A stretch of DNA of 10,744 nucleotides from Syntrophomonas sp. UBA4922 (GTDB lineage Bacteria > Bacillota > Syntrophomonadia > Syntrophomonadales > Syntrophomonadaceae). Below the pieces are notes generated by a model. That model was not told where the DNA came from, did not search any database, and saw only the letters and a program-made list of their open reading frames with translations. Position 1 is the stretch's first letter. Every line of letters begins with the position of its first letter. The position numbers were made by a program, and so were the translations under genes. Where the stretch lies: the NCBI GenBank assembly GCA_002398825.1, contig DHBS01000015.1:82768-93511 (forward strand). Direction: 5' to 3'. Shown here piece by piece: positions 1-5,880 of the stretch.

Positions 1-16
1 ACTGAGCTACACCCGC
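1..16 (-). tRNA. 5' end of a tRNA gene, truncated by the window edge
   Basis: Read on the minus strand from base 16, the sequence GCGGGTGTAGCTCAGT fits the start of a tRNA: a 7-nt acceptor strand GCGGGTG, then TA at positions 8-9, the D-stem GCTC, and A14. A near-consensus promoter lies just upstream. The GCGGGTG acceptor start is common in bacterial tRNA-Gly, but the anticodon lies outside the window, so the amino acid is only a guess. The gene runs leftwards, divergent from the kinase at 291. Confidence 0.7.
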
Positions 17-27
17 CCGCAAAGTGT

Positions 28-56
28 ATTATACCTTTTTTAATGGCCCAATACAA
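28..56 (-). promoter_or_regulatory. Sigma-A type promoter of the truncated tRNA gene
   Basis: On the minus strand there is a perfect -10 hexamer TATAAT (33-28). TTGTAT (56-51) lies 17 bp upstream as a weak -35, matching the consensus TTG only. Transcription would start near base 21, leaving about five nucleotides before the predicted mature tRNA 5' end. That is a normal layout for a stable RNA gene. Confidence 0.55.
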
Positions 57-290
57 GAAATACTTTCAATTGTTTCAAATCACTTGTTGCCGCTCAGCCC
101 AAAGTAGCCTAACTCATATTATATGCCCGAATGACGCGGCTTATACTTATAAATAAATAACAATTTTGTCATAATAAAGGTGAATTTATGGTATAAAAGC
201 GACAAAGTATGTCAAAATTTCTAAAGGGGTTAGTGCAATCAATATCAAAGTACCAAAAATAGGCAAATATTCAATCGAGACGGGGATGCT
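57..290. other. AT-rich intergenic region upstream of the sensor kinase
   Basis: This gap between divergent genes is AT-rich and has no convincing ORF. TTGTCA at 166-171 resembles a -35 box, but the best -10 candidates on the plus strand, TATGGT (187-192) and TATAAA (192-197), sit at poor spacings of 15 and 20 bp. An imperfect inverted pair, ATTTTGTCATA (163-173) and TATGTCAAAAT (208-218), flanks the possible -10 region and could be an operator. GTG at 233, behind AAAGGGG, opens only a very short frame and is not a start for the kinase. Confidence 0.3.
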
Positions 291-1874
291 ATGATAAAAG
301 CAAAAGGCAGAGGCTGGACCGAGTCGCATCGTGTTCGCAGTATGGACGGCAATCCGGACGACCATATTATGCTGATTGATTCCCCTGAATCATCGGCAAC
401 AATCGATATGGATATCTACGATAATATGGAACCTCAGGAGCGTTGGGCATTAAGCGAAGCCCGCTATAACCATGTGGTTTCCAATCAGGAGCATCTGGTG
501 TGCAGAGTGAAACCAGATGCCACGATCATTTTCGCCAATGAGCCCTTCTGCCGCCATTTCGGGGGAATCAGCAGCGACTATATAGGGCGCAGCTTTCTGG
601 CTATCGCTGCGGAAATAGACCGTCAGGGGATAAAAGATACCTTGCAGTCATGCCGGGGGGGCAACACTACCGGAACTTACACCTGGCGGTTTGTAGATAT
701 GCAAGGAGAGTTGACCTGGATGCCATGGTCGGTGCAGCCTTTGTACAACAACTCGGGGGTACTGGTCGAGCTGCAGCTGGTAGGCAGAAATGCCGGCGCC
801 CAATGGCAGATGCAGGAAGCGGTTCGGGAATCCGAGGCCTATTACCGCACCATTTTTGAGAATACCGGCACGGCCATGATCATTTATGGAGAAGACGGCC
901 TGATCAACCTGGCTAACTCGGAGTTTGAGAAATTGTGTGGCTGCAGTAAAGCTGAGATAGAAGGGGTCCGGTTGTGGACAGAATTCTTCTGCAGTGATGA
1001 TTGGGATCATATCAAGCACTGTGAACAACGGCTGTCGCTAAATCTGGAGCCGGGGCCGATCCGGTTTGAAAGCAAAGTGAGAGACCAGCACGGACTGGTA
1101 AAAGACGTTCTGGTGACCATAGCGCTGATCCCTGGCAATAGACATCGGGTAGCCTCGATTGCAGATATTACCGAACGCAGGCAGATGCAGCAGGAACTGC
1201 TCCGTCTCAACCGGCTAAACCTGGTGGGGGAGATCGCTGCCAGCATCGGCCATGAGGTGCGCAATCCCCTAACCAGCATCCGCGGATTTTTACAGATTAT
1301 GAGCGAGAACCAGCTCTATACGGCGGAACGGGACTATTTCGACCTCATGATCGAGGAGATCGACCGGGTCAATTTGATCATTACCGAGTATCTGCTCATG
1401 GCCCGGGACAAAAAAGCCGACCTGCAGCCTGTCAGTCTCAATCGCATCCTTAACAGTATCTATCCGTTGTTGAATGCCGATGCCCGCTCACAGGACAAAG
1501 ACCTGCAGCTGGAATTAGGGAAAATCCCCGTGCTGATGCTGGACGAAAAGGAAATCCGCCAGCTGGTCTTAAACCTGGCGCGTAATGGCCTGGAGAGCAT
1601 GTTAAGCGGCGGCACCCTGACCATACGCACCGTGACTGAAGGCGACCGGGCGGTTCTGGAGGTTATTGACCGGGGCGCCGGGATACCCCGCGAGATCCTG
1701 GACCAAATCGGGGTTCCCTTTTTTACCACCAAAGAAAATGGCACCGGATTGGGTTTATCGGTATGCCACAGCATTGCCAAGCGCCACCAGGCCTGCATAG
1801 AGGTCGAGTCAGGGTCCCGTGGAACCTGTTTCCGGGTCTGTTTTAATGCGCAGCTTCAGCCGCAAATGTCCTGA
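291..1874 (+). CDS. Cytosolic PAS-PAS sensor histidine kinase
   Basis: A 527-residue sensor kinase without a membrane segment, so it probably senses a cytoplasmic signal. Residues about 55-170 and 183-298 look like two PAS domains; the second ends in the typical ADITERRQ linker. A HisKA dimerisation domain follows with the phospho-acceptor H321 in GHEVRNPLTSIRG. The HATPase domain has an N-box Asn (N432), a G1 motif DRGAGIP (460-466), FFTT (477-480) and the G2 motif GTGLGLS (484-490). This domain order and the HExRNPL box are those of sporulation-type and NtrB/AtoS-like kinases, which in Firmicutes often feed Spo0F/Spo0A. No response regulator is encoded in the window, so it is an orphan here and its partner is unknown. 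The ATG at 291 follows a GGGGA stretch at a workable distance. The gene converges on the recombinase-like gene, 41 bases away. Confidence 0.93.
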   Translation: MIKAKGRGWTESHRVRSMDGNPDDHIMLIDSPESSATIDMDIYDNMEPQERWALSEARYNHVVSNQEHLVCRVKPDATIIFANEPFCRHFGGISSDYIGRSFLAIAAEIDRQGIKDTLQSCRGGNTTGTYTWRFVDMQGELTWMPWSVQPLYNNSGVLVELQLVGRNAGAQWQMQEAVRESEAYYRTIFENTGTAMIIYGEDGLINLANSEFEKLCGCSKAEIEGVRLWTEFFCSDDWDHIKHCEQRLSLNLEPGPIRFESKVRDQHGLVKDVLVTIALIPGNRHRVASIADITERRQMQQELLRLNRLNLVGEIAASIGHEVRNPLTSIRGFLQIMSENQLYTAERDYFDLMIEEIDRVNLIITEYLLMARDKKADLQPVSLNRILNSIYPLLNADARSQDKDLQLELGKIPVLMLDEKEIRQLVLNLARNGLESMLSGGTLTIRTVTEGDRAVLEVIDRGAGIPREILDQIGVPFFTTKENGTGLGLSVCHSIAKRHQACIEVESGSRGTCFRVCFNAQLQPQMS

Positions 1875-1915
1875 GCGGAGCCCTTTTCAGCTGGGCCCGA
1901 TTTGCCAATTCAGCT

Positions 1916-2698
1916 CTATGCCGCCACGGCCGCCGAAATGCCGGCGGGGCTGAATCCATAGACCTCAGCTGCATAACCGGCCAGCCGCACATCCCTGACT
2001 CCTGTCTTAATACCGCATATCCGGGCCAAACGGCGTATAATACCGTAAACACTGCCCGGCTTCAGCGAACATCCCGGCCCGGCGCCGACCAGGAGGTAGC
2101 CGCCCCGCAAAATCGGCCTTAAAATCATGTAATGCTTAAGGGCTGTGATTGCCCCGGCATGCAGGGAAACCGGACGCTCTCCCGCTTTAATGGTGTTGTT
2201 GTCCGGGCTCCAGCCCTGCTCATATTTCAGGCCGCACATCTCTCTGACCGTCAATCCCGCATAAAGCAATTCCACCACCGCACGATCCCGAATATTCAAT
2301 ACATCTTTATGTGCCTCGGCGCGGAGCCGCTGAACACCCTCCCAGGAAGTCCGTATTTCATCGGTTGAGGGCGTTTTACGTCCGGCGCGGGGGACCAGTT
2401 CGAGGGGATTAGAGGACAGCCTCCTCTTCTCCATGAGAAACCTGGCAAAGGCTGATAATGCCGAAAGGCGCCGGTTCACAGTGGAGGGCCGCAGCCCCCG
2501 CCGGCTCAAGAGGTAGAGTTTATAAGCCTCCACTTGCCCGGGCGCCAGCCGTTTGCACAAACTGCGTTTTCTTCCCTGACAGCCGCTGTATTTACAGAAC
2601 TCTGCCAAGGCCAGCACATAGCTTTTTACTGTTGCATCCCTGCGGCCCCGGCGCCGCAGGTAAGCGGCGAAGCAAACCCGGTAATTCAAACCCATCAC
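1916..2698 (-). CDS. Degenerate tyrosine recombinase/integrase-like protein
   Basis: A 260-residue protein with the two-domain layout of XerC/XerD-type recombinases. Residues about 8-100 form a SAM-like core-binding domain (STVNRRLSALSAFARFL at 72-88), and residues about 115-260 the start of a catalytic fold (IRDRAVVELLYAGL at 136-149). The catalytic set is broken. The first Arg, expected in a GLR motif, is Thr150 (GLTVRE). The HxxR box reads RDVR (235-238), with Arg in place of His. The protein stops at residue 260 in AAVAA with no nucleophilic Tyr. It is some 40 residues shorter than a typical Xer protein. It is therefore either a pseudogene with an intact frame or a DNA-binding protein without recombinase activity. 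The start is uncertain: GTG at 2698 and ATG at 2695 overlap AGGTGAT (2700-2694), a good extended Shine-Dalgarno match, which would suit TTG at 2689. No attachment sites were seen. Confidence 0.75.
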   Translation of the reverse strand: MMGLNYRVCFAAYLRRRGRRDATVKSYVLALAEFCKYSGCQGRKRSLCKRLAPGQVEAYKLYLLSRRGLRPSTVNRRLSALSAFARFLMEKRRLSSNPLELVPRAGRKTPSTDEIRTSWEGVQRLRAEAHKDVLNIRDRAVVELLYAGLTVREMCGLKYEQGWSPDNNTIKAGERPVSLHAGAITALKHYMILRPILRGGYLLVGAGPGCSLKPGSVYGIIRRLARICGIKTGVRDVRLAGYAAEVYGFSPAGISAAVAA

Positions 2699-2741
2699 CT
2701 GCTTTCGGCATGATTATTACATCATATGCCGCTGGAAGGAA

Positions 2742-3024
2742 ATGGCTATTGATTTGCTGCAAAGAGTTTTTACGGCCATCGGATTATCTATGCCAATATG
2801 CTCTCTGGCGATGGCGGATAAGGCCGGGGTGCAGGCATTGCTCTAAAACATTTTTTAGGATCTACATTCCAAAACGTAGGAGCCATAATAACAGCTATAA
2901 TGAAAATACCGGCGGTACGGTCAGAAAATAATATGTGACTGCAACAGCGGGCGAAGAAGAACTTGATGAAGCGGAGAAATGCATCATGGCCCCCGTCAAT
3001 GCAATGGGCGCAAAGGAGACGTAA
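2742..3024 (+). pseudogene. Broken coding remnants upstream of fetA, family not recognised
   Basis: Protein-like sequence is split over three frames. Frame 1 (2742-2846) encodes 34 residues starting MAIDLLQRVF. Frame 2, open from 2822 to a TGA at 2936-2938, reads GRGAGIALKHFLGSTF, then continues through NVGAIITAIMKIP to AVRSENNM. Frame 3, from 2932 to TAA at 3022-3024, reads TATAGEEELDEAEKCIMAPV and ends NAMGAKET. Removing the TGA by a single-base shift near 2935 would join frames 2 and 3 into one plausible C-terminus. That end lies exactly at the fetA ribosome binding site, as if this gene was once the first member of the fetAB operon. I cannot name the family. The alternative is that all three are chance open frames. 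Confidence 0.35.
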
Positions 3025-3025
3025 T

Positions 3026-3676
3026 ATGTTCGAGTTAATTGAGGTTAAGTACAAAGACATAGTTGATATTCCAAACTTATCTATAAGTAGAGGACTTACC
3101 GTTCTTCTCGGCCCGAGCGGCGGCGGGAAAACAACCATTCTGAGAATGCTGAACAAGATGATATCTCCAACCCGGGGACGAATTCTGTTTGATGGCAAAG
3201 ACCTGAAGCAAATAAAATCTGTAGAGCATCGCCGGAATGTTATGATGCTGTCCCAGAATCCCGCCATGTACGAAGGAACGTTAAGGGACAATCTGACCAT
3301 AGCCTTAAGATTTCAAGAAAAAGAAAGCCCTGGTGATGACGAACTGTATAAAATCCTTTCCGGGGTACGGCTCCATAAAGATTTGGAAACGCCTGTATAT
3401 CAGCTGTCGGGCGGGGAAAAACAGAGGCTGGCATTAGGACGGCTGTTTCTGTGCGATCCGGCAGTATATCTTTTGGATGAACCGTCGTCCGCGCTGGATG
3501 ACGATACGGAAGACGCCATCATCAAGATGGTTTCAGAGCACATAGAAACGACCCGCAAATCTGTGGTGATGATTACCCATTCAAAAGCGCTAGCTGAAAA
3601 ATATGCAGACGAGATTATCGAAATATCGGACGGAAAGATTATAAGCAGGAGAGCGGTATATGAACGGAATAATTAA
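3026..3676 (+). CDS. fetA: Iron-export type ABC transporter ATP-binding protein FetA
   Basis: A 216-residue ABC ATPase with the full motif set: Walker A GPSGGGKT (29-36), Q-loop Gln77, signature LSGGEKQR (127-134), Walker B VYLLDEP (147-153) and H-loop His185. It is short, as is usual for the FetA/YbbL family, and is followed by the family's own permease, which makes the assignment firm. In E. coli FetAB exports iron and eases oxidative stress from excess iron; the same role here is inferred from family membership. The start at 3026 is chosen because AAAGGAG lies seven to eight bases upstream. An earlier in-frame ATG at 2963 would add 21 residues with an unlikely composition and lies within the upstream remnant. 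The gene overlaps fetB by 17 bases, implying coupled translation. Confidence 0.88.
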   Translation: MFELIEVKYKDIVDIPNLSISRGLTVLLGPSGGGKTTILRMLNKMISPTRGRILFDGKDLKQIKSVEHRRNVMMLSQNPAMYEGTLRDNLTIALRFQEKESPGDDELYKILSGVRLHKDLETPVYQLSGGEKQRLALGRLFLCDPAVYLLDEPSSALDDDTEDAIIKMVSEHIETTRKSVVMITHSKALAEKYADEIIEISDGKIISRRAVYERNN

Positions 3677-4436
3677 TCTGGATATATGGCAGGTGATGCT
3701 ATCCTATATTTTTGTGCTGATGGTGCTTTTGATCATTAAACAGAGGGGGATCAAACGTGAAAAAGAGATCCTTATTTCTTCTGTAAGGATGACCGTGCAG
3801 CTTATATTGGCGGGTTTTATACTCGCGTTTGTGTTCGATAAGCCCAGTCCGGTGATAACGGCAGCAATCATAGCATTGATGGAGTGTTTTGCGATTTATA
3901 CCGTATTTAATAAGTTCAAAGCAGAGTTGTCGCATGAGCTTAAAAAAACCATTGCTTTCTCCATGACGGCCGGGACATTGTCCTGTCTGTTTTACTTCCT
4001 GTTCGTAGTTGTGCGCATCAATCCATGGTATGATCCCCAGTATTTTATACCCATCGCCGGGATGATTGTGGGCAATTCTATGACCGGGATATCATTAGGC
4101 GTCAAGTCCCTGGTCGAAGGCATGACGACACAGAAGAATCTGGTTGAAGAAGCCCTGGTTCTGGGCGCAACTCCGCAAATGGCCACCAGGTCGATTATTA
4201 ACAGCACCTTTGACGCCGCGATCATGCCGACCATCAATTCCATGGTCGGTATGGGGATTGTTTTCCTCCCCGGAATGATGACCGGCCAGATCTTGTCCGG
4301 TACTTTGCCCGCAACCGCGGTCGCTTATCAGATAGCAATAATGCTGGGAATACTTGGAGCGGTGGCCTTGACAGTTATTTTAATGCTGCAATTGGGATAT
4401 CGCAGCTTTTTTAACGAAGAAGATCAGCTTATTTGA
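3660..4436 (+). CDS. fetB: Iron-export type ABC transporter permease FetB (UPF0014/YbbM)
   Basis: A 258-residue, strongly hydrophobic protein, about the usual FetB length, with roughly seven membrane segments. The first spans about residues 12-26, followed by a basic cytoplasmic turn (KQRGIKREKE). The family-typical stretch GMIVGNSMTGISLGVKSLVE (138-157) is present. It precedes an EAA-like coupling segment, EEALVLGATPQMATRSIINS, which should contact FetA. PGMMTGQILSG lies in the following membrane hairpin. The ATG at 3660 has CAGGAG nine bases upstream, inside the end of fetA. FetA and FetB would form a homodimeric-type ABC exporter in the cytoplasmic membrane. No metal-responsive operator was identified. 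Confidence 0.92.
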   Translation: MNGIINLDIWQVMLSYIFVLMVLLIIKQRGIKREKEILISSVRMTVQLILAGFILAFVFDKPSPVITAAIIALMECFAIYTVFNKFKAELSHELKKTIAFSMTAGTLSCLFYFLFVVVRINPWYDPQYFIPIAGMIVGNSMTGISLGVKSLVEGMTTQKNLVEEALVLGATPQMATRSIINSTFDAAIMPTINSMVGMGIVFLPGMMTGQILSGTLPATAVAYQIAIMLGILGAVALTVILMLQLGYRSFFNEEDQLI

Positions 4437-4546
4437 TCGATATCTGGCGCGGTCCGCTAAAGCCGCGGCTTGATCCGCTGGAAGAATTAAAAGCCCATGT
4501 TGCTACGGGGGCAGACAGAATAAAAAGGTCAAAGCAAAGGACGTAA
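4433..4546 (+). CDS. Possible small ORF or gene remnant directly after fetB
   Basis: A frame open from 4415 to TAA at 4544-4546 encodes protein-like sequence: IDIWRGPLKPRLDPLEELKA, then HVATGADRIKRSKQRT. A TTG codon at 4433 overlaps the fetB stop (TTGA), which would give a 37-residue basic peptide by coupled re-initiation. There is no ATG or GTG and no clear Shine-Dalgarno sequence, so it may instead be the tail of a decayed gene. No family is recognised. Its end is followed by the fetAB terminator about 50 bases later. Confidence 0.22.
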   Translation: MIDIWRGPLKPRLDPLEELKAHVATGADRIKRSKQRT

Positions 4547-4595
4547 AAAAAGAAAACGATCCACAATCAGGAGAGTGCCAAACCTATGGAAGTTG

Positions 4596-4623
4596 AAAGA
4601 GCCAGGCGTTCCCCCGGCTCTTT
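4596..4623. terminator. Intrinsic terminator between convergent fetAB and hicAB
   Basis: A perfect 8-bp stem is formed by AAAGAGCC (4596-4603) and GGCTCTTT (4616-4623) around a 12-nt loop, followed on the plus strand by TGTTATT. It would end fetAB transcription. Read from the minus strand, the same stem starts right at the hicB stop codon (4626-4628) and ends in CTTT, so it may serve both operons. Confidence 0.65.
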
Positions 4624-4625
4624 TG

Positions 4626-5015
4626 TTATTCAATCCCTAATTGCTGTTTTAAGGCTTTTTGCAGGGCTTGGGAAAAATTAATGCCGGCATTTTCCGCACG
4701 TTCGTTTAACCAGCTTGGTAAGGTGAGATTTTTACGGACAGTGCGGTTATCGTGGGCGCGGCGATACTCTTCGATGTCGATGTCCACGAGGGTCTTTGTT
4801 TCCTTTGCATTTGTTTTAATTTTGGCAATATCGCTAGGAGCAGGGATGGTTCTGCCCTCATCCTGTTCATAGCAGATCCACATGCCGATAGCGTCCCGGG
4901 CCATAGAGATGGCTTCAGGTATATCGGCGCCTTGAGTAGATATATCCAGATCGGGAATTGTTACGGCGTACATTCTTTTTGCGGGTGTTAAAATAACAGG
5001 GTATGCGGTTTTCAT
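4626..5015 (-). CDS. hicB: HicB-family antitoxin with C-terminal ribbon-helix-helix
   Basis: An antitoxin of about 129 residues. The N-terminal half (YPVILTPAKRMYAVTIPDLD) has the degraded RNase H-like HicB fold, in which a partial RNase fold binds and blocks the toxin. Residues about 40-55 (EAISMARDAIGMWICYE) are the family's helix. The C-terminus (VRKNLTLPSWLNERAENAG, then FSQALQKALKQQLG) matches a ribbon-helix-helix DNA-binding domain, so HicB probably represses its own operon at the palindrome at 5234-5256. It follows hicA by 24 bases. Of two in-frame ATGs, 5015 is preferred because AGGAG (5028-5024) then lies eight bases away; the one at 5021 would leave only two. Confidence 0.92.
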   Translation of the reverse strand: MKTAYPVILTPAKRMYAVTIPDLDISTQGADIPEAISMARDAIGMWICYEQDEGRTIPAPSDIAKIKTNAKETKTLVDIDIEEYRRAHDNRTVRKNLTLPSWLNERAENAGINFSQALQKALKQQLGIE

Positions 5016-5039
5016 TGTCATTACTCCTTTCTGCGGAGT

Positions 5040-5213
5040 TTATTTCAGCCCCGCTCTCTTGAGGATTGCCTTAGCTGTTATCTCGTTGATTTCTTTGTGT
5101 CTGGGGATTGGCTCTGACCGTTCCCCGTTAGTGTAGATAGTGTGGTTGTCACCTTCCCGTGCTTTCCACCAACCGTTGTTTTCTAGTTTTTTGATTAAGT
5201 CCCTCCGTTTCAT
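5040..5213 (-). CDS. hicA: HicA-family mRNA interferase toxin
   Basis: A 57-residue protein starting MKRRDLIKKLENNGWWKARE. It is a typical-length HicA toxin with the double-stranded RNA-binding-like fold. The catalytic histidine is His24 in GDNHTIY, corresponding to the GSHH motif of the family, here with Asp-Asn in place of Ser-His. PRHKEI (37-42) is the second conserved block. HicA toxins cleave mRNA and tmRNA and arrest growth when HicB is lost. The gene is the promoter-proximal member of the operon, as is usual for hicAB, and GAGGTG precedes the ATG by five to six bases. All key residues seem intact, so the toxin is likely active. Confidence 0.93.
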   Translation of the reverse strand: MKRRDLIKKLENNGWWKAREGDNHTIYTNGERSEPIPRHKEINEITAKAILKRAGLK

Positions 5214-5232
5214 GTGCGCACCTCATGGCATT

Positions 5233-5261
5233 ATTATACGCATTAAATGCGCATAAGTAAA
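5233..5261 (-). promoter_or_regulatory. hicAB promoter
   Basis: On the minus strand a perfect -10 TATAAT (5238-5233) lies 17 bp from TTTACT (5261-5256), a -35 matching four of six consensus bases. Transcription would start near 5226 and give a 5' leader of about 13 nt that holds the hicA Shine-Dalgarno GAGGTG. Confidence 0.65.
5234..5256. promoter_or_regulatory. Palindromic operator of the hicAB operon
   Basis: A 23-bp imperfect palindrome has left arm TTATACGCATT and right arm AATGCGCATAA around a central A. The arms differ at one symmetric pair. It fills the spacer between the -35 and -10 boxes and overlaps both hexamers. This is where an autorepressor with a ribbon-helix-helix domain such as HicB would bind; binding by HicB is inferred. 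Confidence 0.6.
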
Positions 5262-5292
5262 GGAGCTTTAAGAAAAAAGTAAGAAATTTTGG

Positions 5293-5316
5293 GCCTGACG
5301 GGAGCCGGGCTTTTTT
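5293..5316 (+). terminator. Terminator-like hairpin with T-tract, no gene assigned
   Basis: GCCTG (5293-5297) pairs with CGGGC (5306-5310), including one G-T wobble, around an 8-nt loop, and six T follow directly. The geometry is that of a plus-strand intrinsic terminator, but no plus-strand gene lies between the fetAB terminator and this point. It could insulate hicAB and the CRISPR leader or end an unseen short transcript. Confidence 0.4.
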
Positions 5317-5410
5317 GTTTTTCAAATACCCATCCTGGGAGGTGGTGCTATATAGATGCCCAAAGCGTATGCGTACGCTTTTGTTGTTCAATCTTGTATT
5401 TTCTAATAAA
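5317..5410 (+). promoter_or_regulatory. Putative CRISPR leader with an 8-bp hairpin
   Basis: This AT-rich stretch abuts the first repeat on the side where leaders lie for type I-E repeats in this orientation. It contains a perfect stem AAAGCGTA (5362-5369) / TACGCTTT (5374-5381) with loop TGCG, and ends TCTAATAAA before the repeat. The leader role is inferred from position and repeat orientation only; no cas genes are present to confirm it. Confidence 0.35.
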
Positions 5411-5499
5411 ATGGTCCCCGCGTATGCGGGGGTGATCCTGCCGGTGGCGGCGACCGAGGCGAAGTGATCCAGTGGTCCCCGCGTATGCGGGGGTGATCC
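5411..5499 (+). CRISPR. Minimal CRISPR unit: two type I-E style repeats, one spacer
   Basis: Two copies of a repeat share 27 identical bases (5412-5438 and 5473-5499). Each begins TGGTCCCCGC, has the core GCGTATGCG and ends GGGGGTGATCC. Each forms the CCCCGC...GCGGGG hairpin typical of type I-E repeats. The 61-base period (28-nt repeat plus 33-nt spacer) is also the I-E standard. The GC-rich spacer is at 5439-5471 or one base less. Antisense translation gives GITPAYAG and PRIRGDH, the well-known spurious peptides of such arrays, so a 62-residue frame here is not a gene. No cas genes lie in the window; the unit is either a satellite of a distant system or a relic. Confidence 0.85.
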
Positions 5500-5594
5500 C
5501 CAATAAAAGGTAATTGCTTAATATTAGGAGGACCAATTCGCAGCAGACAGGCAGACAAAAACAGGTCCGGGACTTTGCCAGGCCTGCCGGTTAT
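5500..5594. other. Short intergenic stretch after the CRISPR unit
   Basis: No further repeat copy, even degenerate, was found after the second repeat. There is no convincing ORF, promoter or terminator in these bases. Confidence 0.3.
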
Positions 5595-5836
5595 TCAATA
5601 TAAAAACCTGGTTGAGGTCATTTTACTCGAGTTCAATCGGTTTATCACTTCAGCTTGATTCCCGTTCATATCGTATAACTGAAAGGCTTCTCCGCTTCGG
5701 CGAAAAACTCGCCCTTGTATATAATAACGGGTTAATTGGCTAGGCGGTCGAGGTGCTTAAAATAAGGGTGTTTGCTTTCTCCCTGGGTTTTCCGGATTTG
5801 ATAAGATTCATTAATAACCTCTTCCGGTTCGATCAC
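5595..5836 (-). pseudogene. Frameshifted minus-strand gene remnant, family not recognised
   Basis: From a GTG at 5836 one frame reads VIEPEEVINESYQIRKTQGE, then SKHPYFKHLDRLAN, and stops at TAA (5734-5732). Beyond the stop the same frame continues PVIIYKGEFFAEAEKPFSYT to a TGA. A second frame takes over with YDMNGNQAEVINRLNSSK and ends at TGA 5597-5595. Both segments have real-protein composition and fit end to end, so this looks like one gene broken by at least one stop and one frameshift. I do not recognise the family. It lies on the strand of, and downstream from, the ABC importer operon. Confidence 0.45.
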
Positions 5837-5880
5837 CTGCCTTAATATTCAACTTATGGTTTTTTAGGCATCGGAAGAAA

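Noticed and set aside
1875..1915. A terminator between the kinase and the recombinase-like gene
   Set aside because: GAGCCC and GGGCCC can pair imperfectly around a short loop, but no T-tract follows on either strand.
2458..2931. A 157-codon plus-strand frame
   Set aside because: Most of it is antisense to the recombinase-like gene; its Pro/Arg/Cys-rich translation resembles no protein.
2963..3025. Upstream ATG for fetA adding 21 residues
   Set aside because: The strong Shine-Dalgarno sequence lies before the ATG at 3026, and the extension has no resemblance to FetA N-termini.
5149..5391. An 80-codon minus-strand frame overlapping the start of hicA
   Set aside because: It is out of frame with hicA, has no good ribosome binding site and runs through the hicAB promoter.
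5348..5536. A 62-codon minus-strand open frame over the CRISPR unit
   Set aside because: Its peptide contains GITPAYAG and PRIRGDH, which are spurious translations of the repeats.
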